A DNA stretch of 64,000 nucleotides from Rebecca billardiae RCC1528 (Eukaryota; Haptophyta). Positions 20,263-30,600 of this stretch are shown in pieces. Numbering within the stretch: the stretch's first letter is position 1; each line of letters begins with the position of its first letter. The translations under genes were made by a program, and so were the position numbers. A model generated the notes under the pieces. It worked only from the letters and a program-made list of their open reading frames with translations, did no database searches and was not told where the DNA came from. Location of the stretch: positions 868,001-932,000 of the forward strand of contig OZ251223.1 of the NCBI GenBank assembly GCA_965240325.2, read 5' to 3'.

Positions 20263-20853
20263 ATGCTGCGCGCTTTCATTCTGCTGCAGGTCGCGGCGCT
20301 CGCGGGGGCGTGGCAGCACGCGGGCAGCCCTCCGGGCGGCCGGGCGGTGGCGTCGCGCGTCTCCTCGAGCGCGATTCGCGCCGGCCTCTTCGATGGCGTC
20401 AAGGACGCCTTCGCCAACCCGAGCGCGCCGCAGGACGCGGATCGCGTGACGCCCATCGACCGCTGGCTTGGCATCGACAAGGATCTCACGTCGCCAAAAA
20501 TGCAGAAGACCTTTGTCGACCCGCAGGACGCCGCAAACTACCGCAGCATCGCGCTCCCCAAGCCGATGGGCATCAAGTTCCTCGAGAACGGCAACACCGG
20601 CGGCATCGTCGTCGAGGGCGTGCTGCCTGAGGGCAGCGCCGCGTCGACCTCTGCGGACATTGTTCCGGGCGACCAGCTAGTGGCCGTCGGCGACGACCTC
20701 GTCATGGGGCTCGATTTTGACGCGGCGCTCGGCGCGATTCAGAACGCCGAGGGTGAGCAGATCAAGCTCACCTTCTTCCGTGGTGCGGATGAGTTCCTGT
20801 ACGGCCCGACCTCGCCAGACGCCGAGTGGTTGAGATCTAACGCGATGAAGTAG
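20263..20853 (+). CDS. Plastid-targeted PDZ-domain protein
   Basis: The 196-residue protein begins with a hydrophobic signal peptide (MLRAFILLQVAALAGAW) followed by a Ser/Arg/Ala-rich segment (ASRVSSSAIRAG), the pattern of bipartite leaders in algae with secondary plastids. The mature part starts GLFDGVKDAFANPSAPQDAD. A PDZ-like domain covers about 103-185: MGIKFLENGNTGGIVVEGVL, the GSAA and IVPGDQLVAVGDD turn, and IKLTFFRG. There are no catalytic residues, so it is probably a scaffold or membrane-associated plastid protein. I chose the ATG at 20263 because the leader begins there. No intron is needed. Confidence 0.78.
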   Translation: MLRAFILLQVAALAGAWQHAGSPPGGRAVASRVSSSAIRAGLFDGVKDAFANPSAPQDADRVTPIDRWLGIDKDLTSPKMQKTFVDPQDAANYRSIALPKPMGIKFLENGNTGGIVVEGVLPEGSAASTSADIVPGDQLVAVGDDLVMGLDFDAALGAIQNAEGEQIKLTFFRGADEFLYGPTSPDAEWLRSNAMK

Positions 20854-21359
20854 GCGGCGGTCGGGTCTCTCGAGCGCACCGTACTGTGACGTGCTGCCCG
20901 CGCGCGTGCCGCCACATCCGCCGCGCACGACGCAAGCTGCCCTGGAGCCCCCGCCGGAGTGGGCTGCCTGGCTTCCGTCACAGTGCCGAGCGCCGCTGGC
21001 GGGCCACAATGATCAGTCTTGGCGCCCGCAGCACACAATTCTGAAACTGGTGCGCCTCGGAGACTCCGACGATGTCAACGTTAGAAAGTCTGCTCGGCCA
21101 TCGCGCCGCTACTGCCCCATCGCATGTCGCCGGGCTGAACATTGCTGTCACTGAACGAGATGCCTGAACTCCGCGAGCCAATACAGTCCGTCAGTCGTAC
21201 TCCATGGTCGCCCGTGGCGGGGGCGGGGCGACGACGTCGCTCATGAATAAACATGCGGCTGATGGGCGATCGTTTTATTATTATATTGACGTTTTCTATA
21301 TTTTTTTTTCGCGCTTGCGCCGCCGGCGCCTTTGCCGGTGGCGTCGAATCGGTTTCACG
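20854..21359. other. Intergenic, no gene seen
   Basis: 506 bp between the PDZ gene and the next start. The last 150 bp are AT-rich (ttttattattatattgacgt and a T run at 21299-21309), a plausible promoter for the downstream gene, but no specific element can be named. Confidence 0.4.
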
Positions 21360-24300
21360 ATGTCGCCAGCCCCAGGCGAGCGCCGGCTGACGCGCTTCAT
21401 CTGCACGGTGCAGGGGAAGCCCCTGGTGGTGCCCTTCGATGCGTCCAAGTCGGTGGCCGAGTTTCGCAACGAGATCGAGAAGCGCGCGCGCCGCCAGCTC
21501 GGCGAGGGCGCGACGCGGCTGCACGTCGCGCGGCTGCATGCGCGCTCGGACGAGGGGCCGGAGCTGAGCGTGAAGAACGCGACCGTGCGCCGCGCGCTGG
21601 GCGACGACACCACCGTGTTCGTCGCGACGACGGGCGGCGAGCAGGAGGACGCCTCGCTCCGCTCGCCCGCGGAGCGCACCACCTCCTCCGCGCGCCTCGC
21701 CCTCAACGTGCTCAAGGCGGAGGACGAGCAGAACATGCTGCTCTCGCTCACGCCGTACGAGCCCGCCGCGTACGCGCGCACGGGGCGGCCGGCGTCGCGC
21801 CCGTCGTCGGCGCGCGGGCGCGCGGCGAAGCAGCCCGCGCCGCAGGGCGCGCGCGCCTCCGCGGCCTCCACGCGCACGCGCCCGAGCTCGGCCGGCGCGC
21901 GCGGCAGGGGCGGCGGCCACGCGACGCCGTCGAGCGCGCCGAGCGCCGGCCGCGCCGCGCCGCCGCGCACGGCGGGCTCCGAGGGCCCGCCGCCGGGGCT
22001 GGTGAGCGTGCTCGCGCTGATGCGGGCCGCGGACGAGGCCCCGCCCTCCCCCCGCTCGCCCCACGCCACGCCGCGCACCGCGTGGGCGGCCGAGAGCGCG
22101 CGCGCGGCCGGAGGCGGGCCGGCGGCGGAGGGCGCACCGGCGGGGTCCGATCCGGCGCCGTGGCGCGAGCTGCACCCGCTGGCGACGGCGGAGTCGGGGG
22201 CCGAGGGCGCGCACGGCGCGCACTCGCCGAGCCGGGCGAGCCCGCCGCACCCGCGCTCGCCCGGCGGCACCCCCGCCGCGCGCGCCGACTCCGGCCGGCG
22301 CGACGAGAGCGGCGGCGCGGAGCAGGCGGAGCTGAGCCACGAGGCGGAGCAGCGGCTGCGCGCGGAGATCGACAACGACGTGATGATCGCGCGGCGCAAG
22401 GCGCTGCAGCGCTTCCCGACGGGGGCGCGCACGACGCTGGGCCGCCGGCCGAGCTCGGCGGGCAAGCGCTCCTCCACCGGCAGCCGCGGCGCCGACTCTT
22501 CCACGCGCTCCGAGACCGCGCGGCTCGCGAGCGCCGGCGGCGCGCGCACCGCGGCCGCCGCGGCCGCGGCCGACGAGGCGGCGCAGCAGGTGTCGCAGCG
22601 CGAGCGCTTCCTCGAGACGCTCACGCTCGAGGCGCACACGGCGTCGGACGCGCACGCGCGCGCGGCGGGGCAGGCGCCGCCCAAGGTGCCCGCGTGGAAG
22701 ACGCGCGTCCTCGAGCGCATCAAGGTCACCGCCCTCTCCCCGGGCCGGCAGCCGCCGCGCATCTTCAGGCCGGTCGACCCCAAGGCGCTCGAGCCCAAGA
22801 TCATTGCCTCGCGCGCGCGCAGCGCGGGCCGCGCGCGCGCCGCGGCGAAGGGGCGGGCGGAGGGTGCGGTCGCGCCGCGCGGCGCGGGCGGCGCGGACGC
22901 GCCGCCCGCCGACGAGTACGACACGCGCCGGCTCTCCGCCTCCGCCTCCATCTCGCGCATCACCTCCTCGCCGTACGTGCTGCAGGGCGTGCGCGAGCTC
23001 GAGGCGGTCGTGACGGGCGAGGGCTTGGCGCTGCGCGGCAGCGACGACGGCGGCGGCGCGGGGGAGGAGACGCCGCGCTCGCCCGCGTCGAGGCTCGCGG
23101 CGGCGGCGGCGGGGCCGGCGGCGCGCGCGGGCTCCAAGCAGCACCACCACCGCCAGCACCCCTCCAGCCCGGCCGCCATCGCCGCGCTCGCCTCCAAGGA
23201 GCGCGAGCGCCGCCTCTACTACTACACGGACGCGCTCGCCAAGCAGGAGCTGGAGGCGTACTACCTGGGCGAGCGGCACGGCCGGCTGAAGGAGCAGCTC
23301 GAGGAGAAGGAGGCGCGCGACGCGGAGGAGCTCGACCCGCGCCTCGCGCAGTTCCGAGACCGGCCGGCGGAGCTCGACGCGGCCGCGCACAAGATTCGGC
23401 AGGTGCGCGCGCCGCGAGCGCGCCGCGCGGCCGCGCCGCGCGGCCGCGCGCGAGCGCGCCGCGCGCGAGCGCGCGCGCACCCACCGATCCGCCTCCCTGC
23501 TCCCGCCGCCGGCGCCGGCGCCGGCGCCGCCCGCAGCGCCTCTTCCACCGCGTCAACCTGTGCGAGGTGCGCGTGAACGAGACCCTCGCCACGCACCGCG
23601 TGCTGCGCGAGAAGGTGAACGTGCTGCGCAAGCAGCGGATGGCGCTGCTGCGCCAGCTGCAGCGCGCGCAGCGGCGCGCGGCGTCGCTCTCGCACGACCT
23701 CAAGTTCATGGCGCACGTGGCGCACACCGAGGTGGACAACACGACGAAGCTCGAGTCCAAGCTCGAGCGCACGATGAGCGAGTTCACCTGGGAGACCGAG
23801 CACTACAAGCGCAACGTCGACTCGCTCGACGGCGCCATCCACGCCGCCGACCTGCAGATTGTGAGCTCGCTCGAGCGCGCGGACGCGCAGCACGAGCACA
23901 ACAGGCAGGAGCAGTGGGGCCGGATCCACCAGTGGCGCACGGAGGAGGCGCGGCTGGCGGGGCGGCACGGCTTCATGCGCTCGCACTCCTCCTACCTCGA
24001 CGCCAAATTCCGCACGGTGTGCAACCTCGTCCACGTCAAGTTTGACGGCCTGCTCGAGGTGAGGCAGACGCGCCGGCGCCGGCTGCCTGCCTGCGCGCGC
24101 GCGCGCGGCGCGGCGCGGCGCGGCGCGCGAGCGGCCCGCCTCGGCGGGCGGGCAAGGGCTGCGCGTTGGGGCCCCGGCGCGAGGCCGCGCGCATGCGTGC
24201 GCGCGAGCAAAGCACTCGCGCCGCGCCGCGCCGCGCCGCGCCGCGTGCGTGCGCTCACCCCGCGCCGCGCTCGCTCGCTCGCCGCACGCCGCACGCCGCA

Positions 24301-25235
24301 CGCAGCCGTCGACGACGGCCGAGGTGCTCGCGGCGCACCGCTCGCGCGAGACGCTCAACACGTCGCTGTGGCGCATCAACGACGAGCAGACGCTGTCCGT
24401 GGCGGCGCTCGAGGCGGAGGTGAAGGCGCTCCAGCACAAGGAGGCCGAGCTCTCCAAGAAGGAGGTACGCGCCTTCCACGCGGACGACGTCGGCGGCGGC
24501 GGCGGCGGCGGCGGCGGGCTGGGTGACGATTACATGGAGAAGGCGTATGAGGAGTACGAGGTGCGGCGCACGCCACGCCACGCCACACCCCGAGCCCGCG
24601 CGCGCGTGTGCGCGTAGCGTGTGCGCGTAGCGTGTGCGCGTAGCGTGTGCGCGTAGCGTGTGCGCGTAGCGTGTGCGCGTAGCGTGTGCGCGTAGCGTGT
24701 GCGCGTAGCGTGTGCGCGTGGGCTCTCTCGCGGTGCGCCGGGTGACGCCGCGTGGCGGAGCGGCCCACACGTGCGCCCGCACGCGCGCTCACGCCCCGCT
24801 CGGCGCGCGCGCGCGTACTCCGCGTGCCCTGCGCGTGCCCTTGTGTGCTGTGCGCCCCAGGTGATGACCTCAGAGATGGAGCCGTTGCTGCTGCAGCTGA
24901 TCGAGCCGATGACGCGGCTGTTCGAGCTGCTCGAGTGCTACGACACCGACCAGCTCAGCCAGGAGGCGAGAGACGAGGGCATCACGCGCGACACGCTGCC
25001 CGCGTACCTGCACGCGGTCGACGTGCGCGTGCGCGAGCTGCAGCTGCGCGCCAAGAAGTGCGTCGAGCTGCGCGCGGGCGCCGAGCCGTCCGAGCAGGAG
25101 GACACGCTGCGCGCGTTCGTCGACAAGCTCAAGCTGTACGACGCGCCGCGGCACGCGACGACGAGCGGCATGAAGCCCAAGGTCATGTCACAGGTCGGGC
25201 GACTGGAGACCCTGCTCGTCGATGCGGACGGCTGA
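21360..25235 (+). CDS. Outer-dynein-arm docking-like coiled-coil protein with N-terminal beta-grasp-like domain
   Basis: Four exons, 21360-23402, 23537-24058, 24306-24560 and 24861-25235, all joined in phase 0, give about 1064 residues. Residues 8-95 (RFICTVQGKPLVVPFDASKS ... TTVFVATTG) resemble a ubiquitin-like or DCX/PB1-type fold. Residues 100-600 are Ala/Ser/Pro/Arg-rich and probably disordered. From about residue 600 it is coiled coil: LFHRVNLCEVRVNETLATHR, LREKVNVLRKQRMALLRQL. The C-terminal region LIEPMTRLFELLECYD ... DEGITRDTLPAYLHAVDVRV parallels the EGVTE...YLGIIEQR region of ODA1/CCDC63/CCDC114 docking proteins, which anchor outer dynein arms on axonemal doublets. Assignment is from remembered pattern and is moderate. 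Intron 3 holds a 13-bp minisatellite. Confidence 0.65.
24604..24720. repeat. 13-bp minisatellite, 9 copies, in an intron
   Basis: The unit gtgtgcgcgtagc is repeated nine times head to tail with almost no variation, within the third intron of the dynein-docking-like gene. Each unit contains gtgcgcgt, resembling the local splice-donor consensus. Confidence 0.95.
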
Positions 25236-26194
25236 CACCACACGATTCACTCTCACCGACACCTGTCTCACCAGTCACCTCTCACGTCGTCTTTTGAGAA
25301 TTGAGTGACGCCGATGATCGCGCGTACGTCAGTTTTAAGCGCCGAGTCAGAGTGTTCGGCGGCGGATCGACGATGACGACGTATTTATAATACAATATTA
25401 TAATAATAATATATATGATGCCTCGGATGCAGCGCGAGAGTCGTGACTCGTGTCCGGTCAGACCGGTATGTAACTTACTTAGTGGCCGGTCCTACTAGTC
25501 CGTTATAAACGGCGACTACAGTATACGTACTCGGCACAAGTACGATTTCGGAGTTAGAGTACGACGCTAACTATCTATATATATATATAGATATATACGA
25601 CTGTATAGTAAATAAAAGGAGCCCTATGCGCGTGTCATCAGTCGTCACTGCTGCTATCTATAGTGCCTATACGGTCTGCTGTCATAACGGTGCTGGTGGC
25701 CATTTCAGCATATATCACGCCGGCAGTGCTAGCTGTAGCAGCTGAGAACAATATGCGTGATGTTTAAATTCCGCCTTACCAGTTCCCCGGTCACGCAGGG
25801 GCTTATCACTCATACTCAGTGTCCCTGCGGACGTCGTCAGCAGCCCGAGTGAGCAGCGTCACGTCCGTGCGGACGAGCGGGCGGTGTCGGTCCTCACAGA
25901 ACGGATGCAAAAAGCGGTGAGCCAAACGGCCGCCATACGTAACTGGCAGAGCAGCTTTCTTCTGAAGCAGCTCTGCAGGCAGTATACCGGGTACTTCGAC
26001 GACCATCCAGACGGTTGGACTTGGAGCCAACCGGGCACCGCCTGGATGTGAGACAATAAAAGAACTATAATAATCGTAGTGATGATGCACTCGGGAGGAT
26101 GAAATTCGGGATATTAATACGTACGTAACACAATACGACTGGCGCAGAGCAGAGTGAAAGGCGACTCGATCATCATCGTCAAGACGAATCACGA
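25236..26194. other. AT-rich intergenic region, convergent gene ends
   Basis: 959 bp between two gene 3' ends. It is far lower in GC than the genes and contains AT runs at 25379-25415 and a palindromic tctatatatatatatagata at about 25576-25596. A 128-residue minus-strand frame (25806-26192) has no recognisable features. No RNA gene is seen. Confidence 0.5.
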
Positions 26195-27649
26195 CTACGA
26201 GTCATGTGGTCGTGACTGCTGCTGATTGATGCCGCCGATGTCGCCCAGCCGAAAGTCATCGCTGTCGTCATCGCCTTCGTCCACCGACGAGTCGTCGTCG
26301 TCGAGCAGCTTCGTGAGCTCAGCATCGCGACTGGCGAGGGTCGGCGAGCGTAGTCGGGCTTTCGTCGCGTGCCCAACCGGCGACACTGACGATGGGCGCG
26401 GGTGCTGCTCGCCACGATTGGCCGCCGGTTTGGCGCCGGCGCCCGCGGGGAGAGCGCGGTCATGCCCGACGCCCCTGCTCCCGCTGGCGGCGTCGTCCAC
26501 GGCCACCTCCTCCGCCGCGGCCGAGGCGGCGCACGGGGAGGCGAGCTCGCTCAGCTGCGTCGTCACCGCCGCGCCGAAGATGAGCGCCGCCCCCGCCAGC
26601 CCGCGCGGCCCCAGCTCCTCCCCAAGCCACAGCCAGGAGAAGCCGGCCGCCCACAGCGGGTCGGTCGCGTAGATGATGGCCGCGCGCTCGGCGGAGATGG
26701 AGCGCTGGCCGACGGTCTGCGCCCAGTTGCACGCGCCCGTGCACACCGCGCCGAGGTAAATGATGGGGCCGAGCTGCCCAGAGTCGTACGGCAGCGCGAT
26801 CTGCTCGGCGAACAGCCGCGCCGCCTCGTGCGTGTCACCAGCGCCGCGCACGAGCGCCACCGCCGCCGACCAGAGCACGCACAGGGTGGCGACGACCACG
26901 AGGGTGGCCGCGTTGAGCTCGCCGCTCGGGCAGCGTGCGCTGGCGCGCTGCAGGCGCAGGATGAAGCACGCGCTCGCGAGCGCCGCGACCACCGACCACG
27001 CATCGCCCACGTTGAGCGGCGAGCCATCAGCGCACAGCAGCACGGTGCCGGCGAACGCTGTCGCCGCCGACGCCCACGTCCCGAGCGGGACGCGAGTGCG
27101 GTACACGCACGCGGAGAGCAGCGGCACGAGCTTGACGTTGAGGTAGAGCAGGAAGGCCGAGCGTGATGCCGTGGTGAACTCGAGGCCGATCGACTGGCAC
27201 GCGAAGCCGATGAACATCCACACGCCGAGCTCGGCACCGAAGCGCCACACCGGCGATGCCAAGCTGGACGGGAGGAAGGGCGTGAAGAGGACGCCCGCGG
27301 TGGCGAAGCGGCCGAGATTGAGCGCACTCGCCGCCGCCGCGGTGGAATGAACGTCGGCGGAGGCCTGCTGCACGGCGTCCTTGATCACTGCGTGCTGCGT
27401 GCCCCAGACGCACACGACGGCGTTGAGCAGGACGAGTGCTGCGCGTGGATTGAGTGATGAGTCGTGCACCGCGGGCTCGCCGTCGTCGAGGCCCGCGCGA
27501 GGCATGGCGCGCCGGGGTGCGTCCATTCGCTTGTGCTGGAAGAGCGAGGGCCGCGAAATCACCGTCCTGTGCGCGGATGACCGCTGCGCGAGCGTGATGA
27601 ACAGCACGAGCACGAGTCCTCGCCTCGACAGGCTCGCCTCCATGCTCAT
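26195..27649 (-). CDS. EamA/DMT-family transporter, probably plastid envelope
   Basis: The 484-residue protein starts with a hydrophobic signal peptide (LVLVLFITLAQRSSA) followed by a basic, Ser/Arg-containing segment, consistent with secondary-plastid targeting. Ten hydrophobic helices then form two EamA repeats: repeat 1 around LLNAVVCVWGTQHAVIKDAV to AFAGTVLLC, repeat 2 from DAWSVVAALASACFILRL to AALIFGAAVT with the conserved YATDPLWAAGFSWLWLGE-type helix. The final 90 residues are a soluble acidic tail ending DDDDSSVDEGDDDSDDF. The DMT superfamily includes plastid sugar-phosphate and other metabolite carriers; the substrate is not determinable. The start at 27649 gives the best leader. 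It is divergent from the GH16 gene with 161 bp between starts. Confidence 0.8.
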   Translation of the reverse strand: MSMEASLSRRGLVLVLFITLAQRSSAHRTVISRPSLFQHKRMDAPRRAMPRAGLDDGEPAVHDSSLNPRAALVLLNAVVCVWGTQHAVIKDAVQQASADVHSTAAAASALNLGRFATAGVLFTPFLPSSLASPVWRFGAELGVWMFIGFACQSIGLEFTTASRSAFLLYLNVKLVPLLSACVYRTRVPLGTWASAATAFAGTVLLCADGSPLNVGDAWSVVAALASACFILRLQRASARCPSGELNAATLVVVATLCVLWSAAVALVRGAGDTHEAARLFAEQIALPYDSGQLGPIIYLGAVCTGACNWAQTVGQRSISAERAAIIYATDPLWAAGFSWLWLGEELGPRGLAGAALIFGAAVTTQLSELASPCAASAAAEEVAVDDAASGSRGVGHDRALPAGAGAKPAANRGEQHPRPSSVSPVGHATKARLRSPTLASRDAELTKLLDDDDSSVDEGDDDSDDFRLGDIGGINQQQSRPHDS

Positions 27650-27810
27650 GCGGTGCCGGACGGGTGCGTGGCAGAAGTCCGGTTGACGTCTTGACGATCT
27701 GAAAATCTGGAGATCGAGATCGGCTTGACCGCGAACCGGCCTGTGTGCGCCTGTGCGGCTTATCGCGCCCACGGTACCCAACCGGCCGAAGCAACCCAAC
27801 GCCGCGCAAG

Positions 27811-30018
27811 ATGCTCGTCGCGTCGCTCGCCGTCGCCGTCCTCGCGTGCACCCCCTTCTACGACGAGGTGGAGCTCGCGCGCGAGCCGGTGATGGCCGGC
27901 TACCCCATCTCAAAGCATACCGTACACTGGACGATCTGGCGCAACTCCTCGGCCACGTCGGAGGAAGACATCGCCGCGAGCTACAACGAGACCGACGGCA
28001 GCATCAGAATAGCGCGCGCGCCACCAAAGACCGCGCACGCCTGGTTCATGCAGGTGTTGCGCCCGGTGGAGCTCGCGCGTGCTCGCGAGTACCAACTCTG
28101 CCTGCAGCTCGACGCGCCATCGAACGCCGGTGACTATCTCGAGCTTGGCGTCGACCTGGGCTGGCCAACATGGCAGATGATTGGGTACTCGTGGCTGCCG
28201 CTCCCGCAAGCGGCGGACGCGAGCACGTGCCTCACATTCACGGCGCCCGTCGATGAGGAGGAGTCGAATGGTGTGGTCAGCGCACGCGTCGTCCTCAACC
28301 TGGGTGCGGTGACCGGAGTCGTTCACGTGCGCTCGCTCGCGCTGCGTCGCTGCCCATCCGAGCTGGACGACTCTGAGGCCTCACCGGCGCCGTTGCCTCC
28401 ACGGCCAACGACCGAGCTCGTCTGGTCGGAGGAGTTCAACCAGGACGGTGGCGTGAACGCATCGAAGTGGGTGTATGATATCTATCCCCCGGGCGCGTTC
28501 AACCAAGAGCTCCAGGCGTACGTCGACAGCCCGGCCAACTCTTTCGTGCGGGATGGCGCGCTCTCAATCGTGGCGACGTGCTCTGCAGCGGAGACCGGTG
28601 CCGCCTACAATGTCTCCTCGGCGCGGATTGCAACGAGAGGGCTGGCAAAGTGGGGCCCGGGCCACCGCATCGACGTGCGCGCGAGGATACCCACGAAGCT
28701 CGGCAGCTGGCCAGCGATCTGGCTGCTGCCCGAGAACTACACGTACGGCGATTGGCCAGCGAGTGGGGAGATCGATCTCGTGGAGCACGCGGGCTGTATG
28801 CAGGGTCGTGTGCTCGCCACGGTACACACGGAGGCGCTCAACACGAGCACAAACACGCAGCTCTCGGGCTACTCGTATCCGCGCCCCGTCGACGCGTGGC
28901 ACACTTACTCGCTCGAGTGGCTCGAGACAGGCCTACGCTTCTTGGTCGATGACCAGCCCTTCTTCACCTTTGGCAGGGAGTACGGCGCGAACGCGTGGCG
29001 CATGTGGCCCTTCGACCAGGAGTTCCACCTGCTGCTCAACGTTGCTGTGGGTGGCCTCTTTGGCTCGTACTGCCTGGAGGAGGGCGAGGAGCTCTCCTGC
29101 CCGGACGACGGCGTATTCGCGCGGATGGACGTGGACTACGTGCGAGTGCATGCGCTGCGCAACTTCTCGCCCCCGCCGCCCTCGCCTCCTCCGAATCCGC
29201 CCTCGCCTCCTCCGAGCCCGCCACCAAGCTCGCCGCCATCGCCACCATCGATCCCGCCGCCAAGCCCACCGCCAAGCTCGCCGCCAGGCCCACCGTCATC
29301 GCTGAGCCCGCCATCGTCCCCGCCGCTGCCGCCGCCATCTCCGACACCGCCGCCACCGCCCTCGCCCCCAAGCCAGCCGCCCTCGCCGCTTGTCGGACAG
29401 CCCGCGTCTGAGGGCTCGGCATCGGAAACATCTGGCTCTGGGGGCTCTCGGGGCTCTGGGGGCTCTCGGGGCTCGTCATCTTCCCCTGAGGATGACTCGG
29501 CGCCCGCCAGCTCGTCCACTGAGCAAGCGTCGGAGGGCACGCCACTCGCACAGAATTGGCTGATTGCATTGGTCGCAGGAGGAGCTCTGCTACTCTGTTG
29601 TACGGGCTGCGTCCTTCTCGTCTACGTCGTGCGCAAGCAGGGTGTGCGCATCAAGGCCGGCGGGCGACCTGTGGCGCTCCCCTCTGCTGAGATCACCAGT
29701 GGGCTGTCCCACGCCGCTGAGCCCTCTCCTGAGACTACCAGCGAGCCGTCCCACGCCGAGCCTGACGCCACGCCGTCGCGCCACTGGGCGTGGTCGCAGG
29801 CTCAATGGAGCTTCAGCATCCCGCCAATCTTGCCCGCTGGCAACGCGTTGGTTGAGGCAGTGACACGCACGTCCACCCGGCCGCTCTCCTCGCGTGCCTC
29901 GTCCACCAGGTCGTCACTACGTCGAACGCCACACGGCACTGGACGCTTCACCATGGTCGTCACCGCCGATGGGGACGACACTGATCGCTCCCGCCATTCC
30001 GCAGCCTACAATGCCTAG
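27811..30018 (+). CDS. Membrane-anchored GH16 beta-glucanase (laminarinase-like)
   Basis: The 735-residue protein has a signal peptide (MLVASLAVAVLACTP), a carbohydrate-binding-module-like beta domain (about 35-185), and a GH16 catalytic domain (about 205-455). The catalytic GEIDLVEHAG has E320, D322 and E325 in the family's ExDxxE arrangement (nucleophile and acid/base). PAIWLLPENYTYGDWPASGE, WHTYSLEWLETGLRFLVDD and FHLLLNVAVGG are other GH16 hallmarks. A Pro/Ser linker (about 450-530, SPPPPSP-type, as in algal cell-wall proteins), a Ser/Gly stretch, one transmembrane helix (LIALVAGGALLLCCTGCVLL) and a cytoplasmic tail follow. It is likely an ectoenzyme acting on beta-1,3-glucan (storage or wall). 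No intron. Confidence 0.88.
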   Translation: MLVASLAVAVLACTPFYDEVELAREPVMAGYPISKHTVHWTIWRNSSATSEEDIAASYNETDGSIRIARAPPKTAHAWFMQVLRPVELARAREYQLCLQLDAPSNAGDYLELGVDLGWPTWQMIGYSWLPLPQAADASTCLTFTAPVDEEESNGVVSARVVLNLGAVTGVVHVRSLALRRCPSELDDSEASPAPLPPRPTTELVWSEEFNQDGGVNASKWVYDIYPPGAFNQELQAYVDSPANSFVRDGALSIVATCSAAETGAAYNVSSARIATRGLAKWGPGHRIDVRARIPTKLGSWPAIWLLPENYTYGDWPASGEIDLVEHAGCMQGRVLATVHTEALNTSTNTQLSGYSYPRPVDAWHTYSLEWLETGLRFLVDDQPFFTFGREYGANAWRMWPFDQEFHLLLNVAVGGLFGSYCLEEGEELSCPDDGVFARMDVDYVRVHALRNFSPPPPSPPPNPPSPPPSPPPSSPPSPPSIPPPSPPPSSPPGPPSSLSPPSSPPLPPPSPTPPPPPSPPSQPPSPLVGQPASEGSASETSGSGGSRGSGGSRGSSSSPEDDSAPASSSTEQASEGTPLAQNWLIALVAGGALLLCCTGCVLLVYVVRKQGVRIKAGGRPVALPSAEITSGLSHAAEPSPETTSEPSHAEPDATPSRHWAWSQAQWSFSIPPILPAGNALVEAVTRTSTRPLSSRASSTRSSLRRTPHGTGRFTMVVTADGDDTDRSRHSAAYNA

Positions 30019-30600
30019 CGAGTAGCGACGTTGACTGCTACATGAGAGTCTATAACTAAGCCCCGTTGCTAATGCTACCGTAGAGTCGATATACGTACGC
30101 GATATATATGATACGATTACGGAGGACTAGAATCGAGATCGACTGGACGATGAGTAGCTGCTAACTGCTTGACTCTTATTCACATCACATATCATATCAC
30201 ATATATAAATATATATACTGATATGACGACGACGGATGTTCATTTTACGTAGTAATATATACATATACTAACTAATGGCGCACGGCCCCCCCCGAAAGGT
30301 CTGAGCGTGAGCGAAAGCCGGGGGGGGGGGGGGGCGGCGCACGTGCTCCGCAAAATCAAAAAGAGGATGCGCGCAGGATTTTGGGGATTTTTCCGTAGGT
30401 GGCCACCGCGTATGAGTGGATATCGCTGCCGCAATGATTGCGTTTGTACTGCCCCTTAATTTTAACGATAGTAACACTTAGGGGCACCTTGAATGACCCC
30501 AGTGGGCGGAAATGGCCATATCTCCCGGAGATTGCGTTTACTGACGTACGTCAGTAAAGTTTCGTCGGGATTTTCAGCAATTTCATTGGAGGAGGGTGCC
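30019..30600. other. Intergenic with G run, no gene seen
   Basis: AT-rich immediately after the GH16 gene (30080-30270), then a stretch with ccccccccgaaagg at about 30287 and a 14-15 G run near 30321-30335. The G run and nearby C run could form local structure. No gene. Confidence 0.5.

Noticed and set aside
21081-23480. 799-residue minus-strand open frame
   Set aside because: It runs antisense to the dynein-docking-like gene and is Arg/Ala/Leu-biased without any domain; the plus strand has better protein character.
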